A DNA stretch of 40,169 nucleotides, from assembly GCA_031256905.1 (NCBI GenBank), contig JAIRPY010000094.1:1-40169 (forward strand). The letters are read 5' to 3'. Both the position numbers and the translations under genes were made by a program. Source of the stretch: Spirochaetaceae bacterium (GTDB lineage: Bacteria > Spirochaetota > Spirochaetia > Treponematales > Breznakiellaceae). Position 1 is the stretch's first letter. Each line of letters opens with the position of its first letter. Shown piece by piece: positions 40,149 to 40,169 of the stretch. Under the pieces are notes generated by a model. It did not search any database. It had not been told where the DNA came from and worked only from the letters and a program-made list of their open reading frames with translations.

Positions 40149-40169
40149 AAACCTAAAACCTTTCCCCGG

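Overview
The window looks like chromosome of a spirochaete of the genus Treponema. The evidence is a giant SpiroCoCo-type coiled-coil protein, a long-form PRPP synthetase, a BpuR-like PUR-domain protein and tandem FKBP-type lipoproteins. Base composition is moderate and close to balanced, and corrinoid methyl-transfer genes are present. That combination suggests the termite-gut, acetogen-related treponemes rather than T. pallidum or T. denticola; this placement is inference. No prophage, insertion sequence, rRNA or CRISPR array is visible.

Layout. 1-1056: the end of an unrecognised gene and a CntK-like (DapF-fold) racemase. 1060-1268: a CAU tRNA with a consensus promoter, behind a polypurine/polypyrimidine tract. 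1292-3207: divergent hexokinase and moaC. 3228-5929: a two-gene osmoprotectant ABC importer (ATPase with CBS domains; permease fused to binding protein). 5998-9252: operon prs, FGGY sugar kinase, HAD phosphatase. 9342-10196: CDF cation exporter. 10280-10699: twenty units of a 21-bp minisatellite. 10736-12862: chemoreceptor. 13016-14507: methyltetrahydrofolate-type methyltransferase and its corrinoid protein. 14542-16002: DUF6941-like protein and zinc-dependent phospholipase C-like protein. 16104-17360: GIY-YIG/EcoRI-type DNA methyltransferase fusion. 17502-25066: HAD hydrolase and SpiroCoCo protein (2295 aa). 25133-26469: FAD and 2Fe-2S subunits of a xanthine-dehydrogenase-type enzyme without its molybdenum subunit. 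26466-29998: two tandem PocR-AraC regulators followed by a corrinoid-fold protein that has lost its cobalt-ligand histidine. 30339-33378: isolated F-type ATP synthase subunit a, phosphohexomutase and PUR-domain protein. 33468-35148: a small helical protein and a lipoprotein of the endonuclease/exonuclease/phosphatase fold. 35214-38575: two FKBP isomerases and prolyl-tRNA synthetase. 38671-38743: tRNA-Lys. 38892-40148: peptidase T.

Two observations stand out. First, many genes that begin transcription units have a sigma70-type -10 hexamer about 6 nt before the start codon and no Shine-Dalgarno sequence. In several cases a -35 element lies exactly 17 nt further upstream (hexokinase, phospholipase-like, RsbRD-like). 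These genes appear to be transcribed as leaderless or nearly leaderless mRNAs, whereas downstream operon genes and the corrinoid/methyltransferase genes carry good Shine-Dalgarno sequences. Second, the locus 26466-29998 couples two paralogous PocR-type regulators with a corrinoid protein in which DxHxxG has become DIQEIE. It could be a sensory or repurposed cobalamin-domain system.

All functional names are from reading the translations; no database search was run.
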